47,117 nucleotides of DNA from a virus. The position numbers and the translations under genes are program-made. The stretch lies in the IMG/VR virus record IMGVR_UViG_3300032360_001291, positions 1-47,117 of that record. One strand, given 5' to 3'. Below, piece after piece: positions 21,635 to 28,260 of this stretch; within the stretch, counting starts at the first letter, position 1, and every line of letters starts with the position of its first letter. The notes below the pieces were generated by a model. It had not been told where the DNA came from. It ran no database searches and saw only the letters and a list, made by a program, of their open reading frames with translations.

Positions 21635-22393
21635 TTAAGACCATGCCGGACAAATAGGTTTATAGGCACACCAGTTACATAGTGGACCTGTCTTGGTGGG
21701 AAATACTCCGGTGTCACATCCGGTTTGAACTCTGTCCCAAGTTTGATCGATAAGTTTTAATACTGTTTTCCGTCGCTGAGGGGTGGGGTCGTACCTTTTT
21801 CTTTCTTTGAACTTAACATACATGATTTCCGCATTGTCAACTTGAACATCATTTAGTCGTTCAAGCATCTCTGCATAAAGAACGATTTGAAAAACTTTAT
21901 CACCCTCATACTGAGGTTTAGAGACTTTTCCACTTTTATAATCCGTGACAGTTAGAGATCCGTCTTCTTCTTCAGTCCATCGGTCTATAAATCCAAGCAG
22001 TGGAACATCGTTGATGGAAGCAGAGAACTTGTCCTCTACCCCACGAATCTTAACCTCTGGCGGGTTTTCCATCTCGAAAGTGTTTTCTATACACCACCAC
22101 GCCCGCCAACGAAAATCGTTGATGTCCTTGATTCGAACCGTACTGGTTTCTTCTACGAATTTATTTTCCCAAAGTTCCCGAGCAATGCGTCTAGCCTCTG
22201 CAACTGTTCGCTGCTCAGGTTCAAGACGATACAACTCTTCCAAAATCTCGTGAACAAATGTTCCCAAGATCATCGCCTCGGTTGTGGGTTCTGGTATTCG
22301 ATCTATTCGTGAAAATCTAAAACGAAGAGGACACTGTTCAAAGGTTGTGATACTGGACGCGGAAAGATGTTTAGGAAGTTCTAGGGCACTCAT
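21635..22393 (-). CDS. RecB/AddB-type nuclease with iron-sulfur staple (252 aa)
   Basis: The PD-(D/E)XK nuclease signature is GFIDRWTEEEDG, then VTDYKSGK, then a QIVLYAEML helix. The Fe-S staple is C21 (FEQCPLRF) with C239-x2-C242-x5-C248 (CNWCAYKPIC), as in Cas4/AddB-like nucleases. GTFVHEILE is the conserved His-containing helix. It would resect or process DNA ends, supplying single strands to the nearby Rad52-like protein. No Cas1 or Cas2 is present, so a CRISPR role is unlikely. It overlaps the next gene by 4 bp. Confidence 0.9.
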   Translation of the reverse strand: MSALELPKHLSASSITTFEQCPLRFRFSRIDRIPEPTTEAMILGTFVHEILEELYRLEPEQRTVAEARRIARELWENKFVEETSTVRIKDINDFRWRAWWCIENTFEMENPPEVKIRGVEDKFSASINDVPLLGFIDRWTEEEDGSLTVTDYKSGKVSKPQYEGDKVFQIVLYAEMLERLNDVQVDNAEIMYVKFKERKRYDPTPQRRKTVLKLIDQTWDRVQTGCDTGVFPTKTGPLCNWCAYKPICPAWS

Positions 22394-22716
22394 GCCAGAT
22401 AGCCGTGAGAAAGGCTGAAACCGGTCGGCTCTGCGGTTGCAATGTTCTCCATCGCCATCTTGGTTTCTTGTTCTAGATGACCCTCGCCACGGATAGCGGC
22501 GTCGCAGATGGCGGGCCGGAGATCGATTGTCAGGATTCCACCGTCCAAACTGATTTCCGAGTCAGAAATAAGAGCGTAATCCTGATAATCAAGTTCGGCT
22601 TGCCGGACATACGCTCTCCGTTCGGCTCCTGTAATCGGAGGCATGCCACGTTTGCGTACCGCTTTGGCCCGCTCATAAAATCGCTGAACCATTGCTGCCG
22701 TATCTAAGGTATCCAT
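22390..22716 (-). CDS. Hypothetical protein (108 aa)
   Basis: The start is placed at the ATG at 22716, which has AAGAAGAAG upstream. A longer frame to 22791 lies across the neighbouring 37-residue gene and is rejected. The N-terminus is basic and helical (MVQRFYERAKAVRKRG), then a beta segment GGILTIDLRPAICDAAIRGEG, and a C-terminal helix. It is coupled to the nuclease by a 4-bp overlap and probably belongs to the recombination cluster. The family is not recognised. Confidence 0.65.
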   Translation of the reverse strand: MDTLDTAAMVQRFYERAKAVRKRGMPPITGAERRAYVRQAELDYQDYALISDSEISLDGGILTIDLRPAICDAAIRGEGHLEQETKMAMENIATAEPTGFSLSHGYLA

Positions 22717-22717
22717 G

Positions 22718-22831
22718 TTATGTCTTCTTCTTTTTTGCTTCCTCGTCCATTCGATCTTGTTCAGCCTGTCTAGCCTTTTTCCATTCCCCAAGAGTTAGGG
22801 TGTCGTGTCGCATGGCGGAGATATTTGCCAT
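22718..22831 (-). CDS. Micro-protein (37 aa)
   Basis: The reading frame runs from an ATG overlapping the stop of the Rad52-like gene (TAATG) to a TAA two bases before the next gene. It encodes a Lys/Glu-rich helical peptide (LTLGEWKKARQAEQDRMDEEAKKKKT). Overlaps at both ends and no gap in the operon support it. It could be a small cofactor of the annealing protein, but no family is known. Confidence 0.55.
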   Translation of the reverse strand: MANISAMRHDTLTLGEWKKARQAEQDRMDEEAKKKKT

Positions 22832-23472
22832 TAGTACGTTTCCTCTTCTTCGACTTCTTCTGCACCAAAGGACAGTCGGATCACTTCGACCTGTGCCTTC
22901 TGGAATCCTTCAGCATCCATGCCACGCTGCGGCTTCTCGCCCAACCCCTGAGACACGAACCACTCACGGAAAAGATCCTTCTTCTCATCGTCCAGTGCCC
23001 GGAAGTTGCCCACGAAAACTTCCCACTGTTCTTGGGGCACTGGATAAGACTCTTCGACATCCAAGGCCAATGCCTCTTCGCTGCGGGCCAAATGGAGGGC
23101 GATGCCCAACCCTTGACATGCCTTCTTGAACGCATCTGACGCTGCCGTTTTGAAGTCGTTTCCAAGATCCATGACTCCGCCGGTCTTCATCATCTTGATC
23201 TTCGCTCCGCCATACTGCTCTTTGATGGCAGTTGCTCCATCAATAACTGCGGTGACTCGGACATGAGCAATCACATGTTCTTTGTATTCGGGCTGAACAT
23301 GACACTTTAGAACTTCGTAACTCCAACTACCCGGCCCAAGCACCTTGTTCAATCGTGCGACGTATTCGGCTACGGCGACGTAATCGAACTGGCGTCCACC
23401 GACTGAGCGCTGATAGATGAGCATGTCATCAAACGGCTCTGCCAGTTGATCGGCCTGTGACTTGTCAGACAT
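22831..23472 (-). CDS. Rad52/22-like single-strand annealing protein (213 aa)
   Basis: The typical block is at about residues 85-125: MDLGNDFKTAASDAFKKACQGLGIALHLAR, following a beta-sheet core (VLGPGSWSYEVLKCHVQPE, HVIAHVRVTAVIDG). This matches Rad52/22-type phage annealing proteins. It would promote annealing of complementary single strands in repair and recombination, with SSB and the Fe-S nuclease in the same set. The C-terminus is acidic (EEVEEEETY). Its start overlaps the upstream gene by 8 bp. Confidence 0.88.
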   Translation of the reverse strand: MSDKSQADQLAEPFDDMLIYQRSVGGRQFDYVAVAEYVARLNKVLGPGSWSYEVLKCHVQPEYKEHVIAHVRVTAVIDGATAIKEQYGGAKIKMMKTGGVMDLGNDFKTAASDAFKKACQGLGIALHLARSEEALALDVEESYPVPQEQWEVFVGNFRALDDEKKDLFREWFVSQGLGEKPQRGMDAEGFQKAQVEVIRLSFGAEEVEEEETY

Positions 23473-23956
23473 TGTTACTCCTATATATAAGATTGGTTAG
23501 TGGTTCACCAACGTCGCAAAAATCGTCCGGGTCGATACCCAACTCGCGGAGAGCGCCCACGCGCCAATAAGAAGGCGCAGCGTACTCAAGCAGTTCTTTG
23601 ATCATCTGTTGAGTGGTCTTCAAAACTTCACCGGTATCCATGTCGATGGCGCTGTCGGAGATCCTTTTGGCAACCAGCGCCGCCAAAGTGTCGTGATCCC
23701 ACTTTTTGCGTGGCTGTCCAGTCTTGGTTTCCATAGAGAAGTGCTGATTCTGGAAGGGACTGCGGTCCCAGTCGGACTTCAACAGTATGTCTGTGGCCTC
23801 TCTCTGCAATGCGGCGATAGTCTTTTTGGCTTCACCAACTATGAATCCTAAAAAGATGAGTCGCATCGTTCGTTCAGGATCATCAGCGCTACGCTCATGG
23901 TTGATGGCGTCGTCCAACTTGTCCAATGAGGCTTGGAGGTCTTCTTGGAGTCCCAT
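23465..23956 (-). CDS. Hypothetical protein, first gene of the recombination operon (163 aa)
   Basis: The start is placed at the ATG at 23956, preceded by GAGGAGGAG. A longer frame to 24034 crosses the promoter and SOS box and is rejected. The protein is helical at the N-terminus (LQASLDKLDDAINHERS and LGFIVGEAKKTIAALQRE), with a Trp/Asp block (KWDHDTLAALVAKRI) and the terminal WRVGALRELGIDPDDFC. The family is not recognised; the position just before a Rad52-like protein suggests a recombination accessory role. An SOS box lies upstream. Confidence 0.72.
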   Translation of the reverse strand: MGLQEDLQASLDKLDDAINHERSADDPERTMRLIFLGFIVGEAKKTIAALQREATDILLKSDWDRSPFQNQHFSMETKTGQPRKKWDHDTLAALVAKRISDSAIDMDTGEVLKTTQQMIKELLEYAAPSYWRVGALRELGIDPDDFCDVGEPLTNLIYRSNNV

Positions 23957-23985
23957 GTCTCCTCCTCTAGTAGTAGTACACCGGA

Positions 23986-24014
23986 ACGATACCAGAGCCC
24001 GATGACAAAGGCAA
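23986..24014 (-). promoter_or_regulatory. Promoter of the recombination operon
   Basis: On the minus strand TTGCCT (24014-24009) and TATCGT (23991-23986) are separated by 17 bp. The predicted start is about 30 bases before the ATG at 23956, which has a strong ribosome site. The LexA-type box at 24027-24042 is just upstream of the -35. Confidence 0.55.
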
Positions 24015-24026
24015 CTCCCTCGTCTC

Positions 24027-24042
24027 TCGAACAAGTGTTCGA
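24027..24042. promoter_or_regulatory. Second perfect SOS (LexA) box
   Basis: TCGAAC-AAGT-GTTCGA is a perfect match to the actinobacterial SOS consensus. It lies 71 bp upstream of a gene followed by the Rad52-like, Fe-S nuclease and other genes, so DNA damage induction of this block by host LexA is plausible. Confidence 0.72.
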
Positions 24043-24048
24043 TTTTTG

Positions 24049-24075
24049 TAATTAATTAATAACCTAATTAATTAA
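24049..24075. repeat. AT-rich double repeat
   Basis: TAATTAATTAAT (24049-24060) and TAATTAATTAA (24065-24075) flank AACC. Each is itself near-palindromic, so the pair is both a direct and an inverted repeat. It may be a DNA-unwinding or protein-binding site next to the SOS box. Confidence 0.5.
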
Positions 24076-24103
24076 CAAGTAGAACAAATGAAAGAAGAAT
24101 TCG

Positions 24104-24424
24104 TTACTCTGGGAGCAGGAAGGCAGGAGTTCTTGGCCCTCCAAACGGAGAGCCAAGATTTACTCCGGTCACAGTCAGACTGTCGTAAATGGCACCTTGC
24201 GCTTTGAACAGAAGCGGTCGGTCAGCGGGCATCCACACTTCGTCCGATTTCGTTCTGGTACTGGTGCTGACTGCTGCCGAGTTCCACCACGAAGTGTAGG
24301 TCAGAGCGCCCCACCACAGGGCGTGAAGATCCCAGCCCCTCTAACGGGCGAACGACGCTGGTCAGGCGACGCCGGTGGGCCGGAGCGCTGACCATATCCG
24401 CGCGTTGGTGGACGAGTCAAGCAT
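24104..24424 (-). pseudogene. Stop-interrupted reading frame after the terminase
   Basis: An ATG overlaps the terminase stop (TGATG) and opens a frame of 107 codons that contains TGA at 24362-24364 and TAG at 24341-24343, then runs on to TAA at 24104-24106. The part after the TAG is protein-like (DLHALWWGALTYTSWWNS, FKAQGAIYDSLTVTGVNLG). It has no nearby ATG start except a late one at 24232. This suggests a disrupted gene, sequence errors, or stop-codon readthrough. The rest of 24035-24423 holds the SOS box and AT-rich repeat only. Confidence 0.4.
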
Positions 24425-25725
24425 CACACGATGATTCGTACCCGACCCCGGACACCTTGACCCAAACCGGCGGCTTCCGTGAAGCATCCAGAGGTGGCGT
24501 CAACCTGATCGTCATGCCACGATGACTCTGGGAACGTGGCCATTTCATCTAAATAGTCCGTGATCCACGGACCACGCACCAACCGGATGTTGCCGTTGGC
24601 GAGGGCGGCACCGAATGGCTTGGCTCGAACCACCTTGTTACCGGTAGACCTGATCCCGATGAAGTCGCAACCGGGGAGCACATAGCGAGCGTACTGATCA
24701 ACAAGGTTTTTGCCGCTACTGCCCGGCTCTTGCTCCATACGGATGGAGACATGGGGGCCGTCGATTTGGGCGGTTTCAGCGATAAGCCGTTCAACAACGT
24801 CGCCCTTTCCTCGAACGCGCTGTACGTCGATGACGTAGAACACACCCTGATCGAATACCCCGAGAACGCCCACGGTCCAGTCTGGGTCGGGGGTGACGGC
24901 GGAAGGTTCGGTGGCGGCGAGATCCCAGAATCTGACGTACTCGGGTTGTTTGAAATCGGGGAGGTCTGTGGGTTCGATGATGATGAATGCTTCCCGGTCG
25001 AACATGCTTCCGGAAGACACAGCCCACCAGTCACCGTTTTCGAGTCGCTTTCGTTCGGTCGGGTCGATTTCAGCAAGAGCGATTCGATAGGACTCGGGAT
25101 CAATGCCGGGGTTATCGTCCAAGAAACTAGGAACGAAGATGCGGCCCTTTTCCGTCCCCTCCACGATGAATCGTTGTCTAACCCAATTGGGCGCCGGGTT
25201 GGATGCTGCCCTCATTCGGAGAGGAACCTCAGAGAGTGGACCGCTGTTGGGTTTACGCAAACGGCTGAACATGTAGCGATAGTCGAACTCTCGGATTTCA
25301 GTGACCTCATCCATACCTATCATTTGGAACTCGCTGGACTTGTACCGCAAATAGTCGTTTTGGTTGTTGAGATAACCAAACGTAATTCTTGCACCAGATG
25401 GAAAGGTTGCTACATAGGTGGATCCATTCCACCTTATTTCGTCGTATTCTTTAACCCAAGTGAGAAAACGATCCATAAGCGCGCCCGGAAGTGCCAAGTC
25501 GGCGTATGTGCGTCGGAAGAGGATCGCTGAATAATTTGGTATATGAACATATTGGAGAGCGGCCATCAATAGAGCGGAAGATTTCCCACCACCTGCGGCA
25601 CCCCCAAAGAGTGCTTCTAGGGCGGCAGATCGAAGGTATGTTTTTTGGGTTAGGGAAGGTGATTCGGGACAGAACAGCGAGGGTAGGGGTTGGAGGAATT
25701 CGTAGATGTCTGACCAGTCTTTCAT
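24424..25725 (-). CDS. terL: Large terminase subunit (433 aa)
   Basis: Walker A GGAAGGGKSS is at residues 41-50, with a Q-like and adenine-binding block before it. The Walker B region is MIGMDEVTEI. The C-terminal nuclease carries FWDLAATEP, RMEQEPGSSG and HDDQVDATSG, supplying the acidic metal ligands of an RNase H-like packaging nuclease. It powers DNA translocation into the prohead and cuts at its end. It reads leftward, away from the portal. The start is placed at ATG 25725; GTG 25737 is an alternative. No small terminase subunit was recognised nearby. Confidence 0.95.
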   Translation of the reverse strand: MKDWSDIYEFLQPLPSLFCPESPSLTQKTYLRSAALEALFGGAAGGGKSSALLMAALQYVHIPNYSAILFRRTYADLALPGALMDRFLTWVKEYDEIRWNGSTYVATFPSGARITFGYLNNQNDYLRYKSSEFQMIGMDEVTEIREFDYRYMFSRLRKPNSGPLSEVPLRMRAASNPAPNWVRQRFIVEGTEKGRIFVPSFLDDNPGIDPESYRIALAEIDPTERKRLENGDWWAVSSGSMFDREAFIIIEPTDLPDFKQPEYVRFWDLAATEPSAVTPDPDWTVGVLGVFDQGVFYVIDVQRVRGKGDVVERLIAETAQIDGPHVSIRMEQEPGSSGKNLVDQYARYVLPGCDFIGIRSTGNKVVRAKPFGAALANGNIRLVRGPWITDYLDEMATFPESSWHDDQVDATSGCFTEAAGLGQGVRGRVRIIV

Positions 25726-25783
25726 CGTGTTGTACACTTTCTGTAAACGTGTGCCGATGGGTGCTTACCTAGCGACAGGATTT

Positions 25784-25796
25784 GAACGTGTTCGAT
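25784..25796. promoter_or_regulatory. Third GTGTTCGAT site between divergent terminase and head genes
   Basis: GAACGTGTTCGAT carries the 9-mer seen in the left-end cluster, with GAAC only two bases from GTTC. It is not a LexA box (spacer 2, not 4). The location between terL and the head operon suggests an operator for one or both. Confidence 0.4.
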
Positions 25797-25838
25797 TTTA
25801 AAAGTCTACCAAAGCGTTCAACCATTGCTCATGTGTGC

Positions 25839-25955
25839 ATGCTTTCCTCTGTAATACTATTGGGGTTAGGTTTGGGCAAATTCAACATGGGTTTAGGGTT
25901 GGCCGGATGTGGGTTGGCTCTTGGCCTATACGGCTATCTGTTGGGTGCTGAATAA
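25839..25955 (+). CDS. Very hydrophobic micro-protein (38 aa)
   Basis: The frame encodes MLSSVILLGLGLGKF then MGLGLAGCGLALGLYGYLLGAE and stops 2 bp before the portal ATG. It is almost all Gly, Leu and Ala, with a single Lys, and would span the membrane. Start choice is uncertain: ATG 25839, or ATG 25887 giving 22 residues. No clear ribosome site is seen for the first. It may be a small membrane peptide, holin-like, or simply a leader that couples portal translation. Low-complexity chance coding is possible. Confidence 0.38.
   Translation: MLSSVILLGLGLGKFNMGLGLAGCGLALGLYGYLLGAE
25852..25860. promoter_or_regulatory. TAATACTAT motif, copy 3
   Basis: Third exact copy of the 9-mer (also at 833 and 12122), here in the divergent region between terL and portal. 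It partly overlaps the putative micro-protein at 25839-25955. Confidence 0.4.
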
Positions 25956-25957
25956 AT

Positions 25958-28171
25958 ATGGCGTGGAACTCCAGTAACAAGGCGATTAATCCAGACAGTA
26001 AGAAGTCTATCTCTATTGGTGCCCCTGTAGCGTATAACGCCGGACTTGTGGGCAAGCCGTACAACGATGGTTGGGATATTGAACGCGCCTATCGGGAGGG
26101 TTTGGCCAAGGTCGTTTGGGTCTATCGTGCTATCGACGCTATCGCTAGTAATCAAGCACGCCTGCCTGTTGCTTTTCTAAGAGACAACTCACCCTTTGGT
26201 GAGAGGGTTCCACGCGATGAGGAAAATGAAGATTTAGCCACGTTGTTGAATCAAAAGTCGAATGATGGTGAAAGCGCTTTCGTTTTTAGGTATCGGGTTT
26301 CTGCTCAGTTGTTGATGAGCACCCGTGGGGTGTTTATTGAGATTGTTCGGGCTAGGGGTGGTCACCCCGCTGCGCTACACCTGCTTCCTCCTCAGAGTAC
26401 GGCTCCGATTCCAGATGAGAAGAAGTTTGTGTCGGCGTTTGAGGTTGAACTTCCTAACGGGAAGAAGCAGAAATTAAATCCAAAGAATGTGATTTGGATT
26501 AGGCGTCCGCATCCGCTGGATCCCTATCTGTCGATGACCCCGATGGAGTCGGCTGGTGTAGCGATTGAAGTGGAGCATTTGGCCAAGTTGTATAACAGGA
26601 ACTTCCTGCTGAATGATGGTCGTCCGGGTGGGCTACTTGTGTTGAGAGGAATGATTGATGATGACGACAAACAAGAACTCCAAGCACGGTTTAGGGGAAA
26701 TCTTGCTCGGACTGGTGGAATCGGTGTTATCTCATCCGATGATGGAGCAGATTTCGTTGATACGGCGGCCAGTCCCAGAGAAGCGGCATATGACTCGCTG
26801 CGACAAATAACAAAAGAAGAGATTCTGGCTTCATTTGGTGTGCCGGAGAGCGTTATCGGCAATGCCGCTGGGCGGACCTTTTCAAACGCACAAGAGGAGG
26901 GCAGGGTTTTCTGGGGTGAGACTATGAGTCCGCACCTTGAGTTGCTTTCTCGTGGACTTGATGTACTGGATGAGAACTTCTACGTCACGTTTGATACTTC
27001 GTCTGTTCCTGTAATCGAATTGGCGAAGCAAGAGAAGGAGCGCCACTATCTACAGGAAGCCCAGATGGGGATGATCACCCCTAATGAGTATCGCGAAATT
27101 ACAGGCAGGGATAAGGTCGATGCTTATTTGGCAGATTCGATGTTGGCTAGTCCCAATCTTGCCGCAATCGGCAACACCGAAGAGGCGATGCCTAAAGAGG
27201 AGCCGATGCCACAGGGTATGCCGGGTATGCCGGGCATGCCGCCCGAGGGTATGCCGCCCGAGGGTATGCCGCCCGAAGGGGCTGGCGTTGTTGTTCCCCC
27301 GCCAGAACCGATACCTGAGCCAGAGATGGAGGGGGTGTTTCCAGAGGGGGAAGGGTTGGAAACTCGATCGTTTATGGGTGGCTTTGATGTCAAGCGATTT
27401 GAACTTAATGGACAGTGGGAGCATAAGGCATTTCAGGACATCGATCGATGGGAGGCAATTTTTAGTCGATCTTTGGAGCGCTACTTTGAACGGCAGGAGA
27501 GGGTTGTTACAGAAAAGGTTTCAGGGGCAAAAACAAAACGATCTATGTTAACTGGGGAATTGAAGATTGAACAGATTTTTGATGAGTCTATTTGGAATAA
27601 ACAATTGAGAGAAGATTTGAAGCCCGTGATTGAAGGGGCGATGATGGAGTCGTCCACAACGGCGTTACGGGAGTCTGATGAAAAGGTTGACATAGGGGAG
27701 GAGGAGATTCAGGAGTATGTCGAGTCTCAGTTGGTGCGGGTTGAACATGTGAACCAGACCACGAAGAAAGAACTGGCCGCAGCGATATTGTTGGCGACCC
27801 TGTTGTTGAGCGATGATGGAGACGCTGCTTCGGGAAAGGCCAAGGCGGCCATGTTGTCAACTGCGATTGGTGCTGTGTTCGCCGCTTTGCTGACGAAGCG
27901 GTTGAAAGACATATCTGAGGTTGAGAGCACCGGTGCTTATAATGCTGGTCTATTTTTTGGAGGTAGGCGTGCTGGAGCGACTACAAAAACGTGGATTACA
28001 CGCAAAGATCAGCAGGTTAGGGCTGCCCATGCTGCTTTGCAGGGGAAAAGTATCCCGATTGGGGAGGGTTTCAAGGCTGGAAAGCATGCTTTGAGGTTCC
28101 CCGGGGACCCTCTGGCGCCTCCAGAGTTGGTGATTAATTGTCGTTGTCTGTTGAAGTTCGGAGAGGTATAG
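25958..28171 (+). CDS. Portal protein fused to MuF-like head morphogenesis domain (737 aa)
   Basis: Residues 1-390 fit the HK97-type portal: VVWVYRAIDAIASNQARLPV, FVFRYRVSAQLLMSTRGV, NPKNVIWIRRPHPLDPY, GGLLVLRGMIDDDDK and ASFGVPESVIGN. Residues 415-460 are a Gly/Met/Pro linker with tandem GMPPE repeats. Residues 480-660 are helical. Residues 660-737 fit a MuF domain, with KTWITRKDQQVRAAHAALQG and the terminal PELVINCRCLLKF. Portal forms the DNA channel; MuF proteins enter or shape the head. Most phages encode the two separately. Confidence 0.9.
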   Translation: MAWNSSNKAINPDSKKSISIGAPVAYNAGLVGKPYNDGWDIERAYREGLAKVVWVYRAIDAIASNQARLPVAFLRDNSPFGERVPRDEENEDLATLLNQKSNDGESAFVFRYRVSAQLLMSTRGVFIEIVRARGGHPAALHLLPPQSTAPIPDEKKFVSAFEVELPNGKKQKLNPKNVIWIRRPHPLDPYLSMTPMESAGVAIEVEHLAKLYNRNFLLNDGRPGGLLVLRGMIDDDDKQELQARFRGNLARTGGIGVISSDDGADFVDTAASPREAAYDSLRQITKEEILASFGVPESVIGNAAGRTFSNAQEEGRVFWGETMSPHLELLSRGLDVLDENFYVTFDTSSVPVIELAKQEKERHYLQEAQMGMITPNEYREITGRDKVDAYLADSMLASPNLAAIGNTEEAMPKEEPMPQGMPGMPGMPPEGMPPEGMPPEGAGVVVPPPEPIPEPEMEGVFPEGEGLETRSFMGGFDVKRFELNGQWEHKAFQDIDRWEAIFSRSLERYFERQERVVTEKVSGAKTKRSMLTGELKIEQIFDESIWNKQLREDLKPVIEGAMMESSTTALRESDEKVDIGEEEIQEYVESQLVRVEHVNQTTKKELAAAILLATLLLSDDGDAASGKAKAAMLSTAIGAVFAALLTKRLKDISEVESTGAYNAGLFFGGRRAGATTKTWITRKDQQVRAAHAALQGKSIPIGEGFKAGKHALRFPGDPLAPPELVINCRCLLKFGEV
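27214..27280 (+). repeat. Tandem repeats encoding GMP and GMPPE units
   Basis: Three 9-base units (GGTATGCCG type) are followed by three nearly identical 15-base units (ATGCCGCCCGAGGGT) at 27236-27280. They code for a flexible linker in the portal-MuF fusion. Such in-frame repeats can vary in copy number by slippage. Confidence 0.8.
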
Positions 28172-28172
28172 C

Positions 28173-28200
28173 AGTTTACTAGAATAGGTTTTAGTAAACT
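28173..28200. other. Perfect 9-bp inverted repeat after the portal gene
   Basis: AGTTTACTA (28173-28181) and TAGTAAACT (28192-28200) can form a hairpin with a 10-base loop just past the portal stop. Only two Ts follow, so it is a weak pause or processing site between portal and protease messages. CTTATGG/CCATAAG further on (28215-28252) is another short inverted repeat. Confidence 0.45.
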
Positions 28201-28260
28201 TTGCGGCATGGGTTCTTATGGCAGTGTACACTTTTCGTAGTCTGAACCATAAGGGTGATT

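Noticed and set aside
22252-22263. GAAC-AAAT-GTTC, a possible LexA core
   Set aside because: It lies inside the RecB-like coding sequence and lacks the flanking TC/GA of the actinobacterial consensus.
21635-22393. Cas4-like nuclease as a sign of a CRISPR locus
   Set aside because: No direct-repeat array, Cas1 or Cas2 is seen. The setting with Rad52-like and SSB genes points to phage recombination.
24088-24207. 39-codon plus-strand frame after the AT-rich repeat
   Set aside because: It is antisense to the interrupted frame, which looks more protein-like, and its sequence has no recognisable features.
27050-27424. Antisense frames opposite the portal linker
   Set aside because: They mirror the Gly/Met/Pro repeat and have no start signals. 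The sense portal frame is strongly supported.
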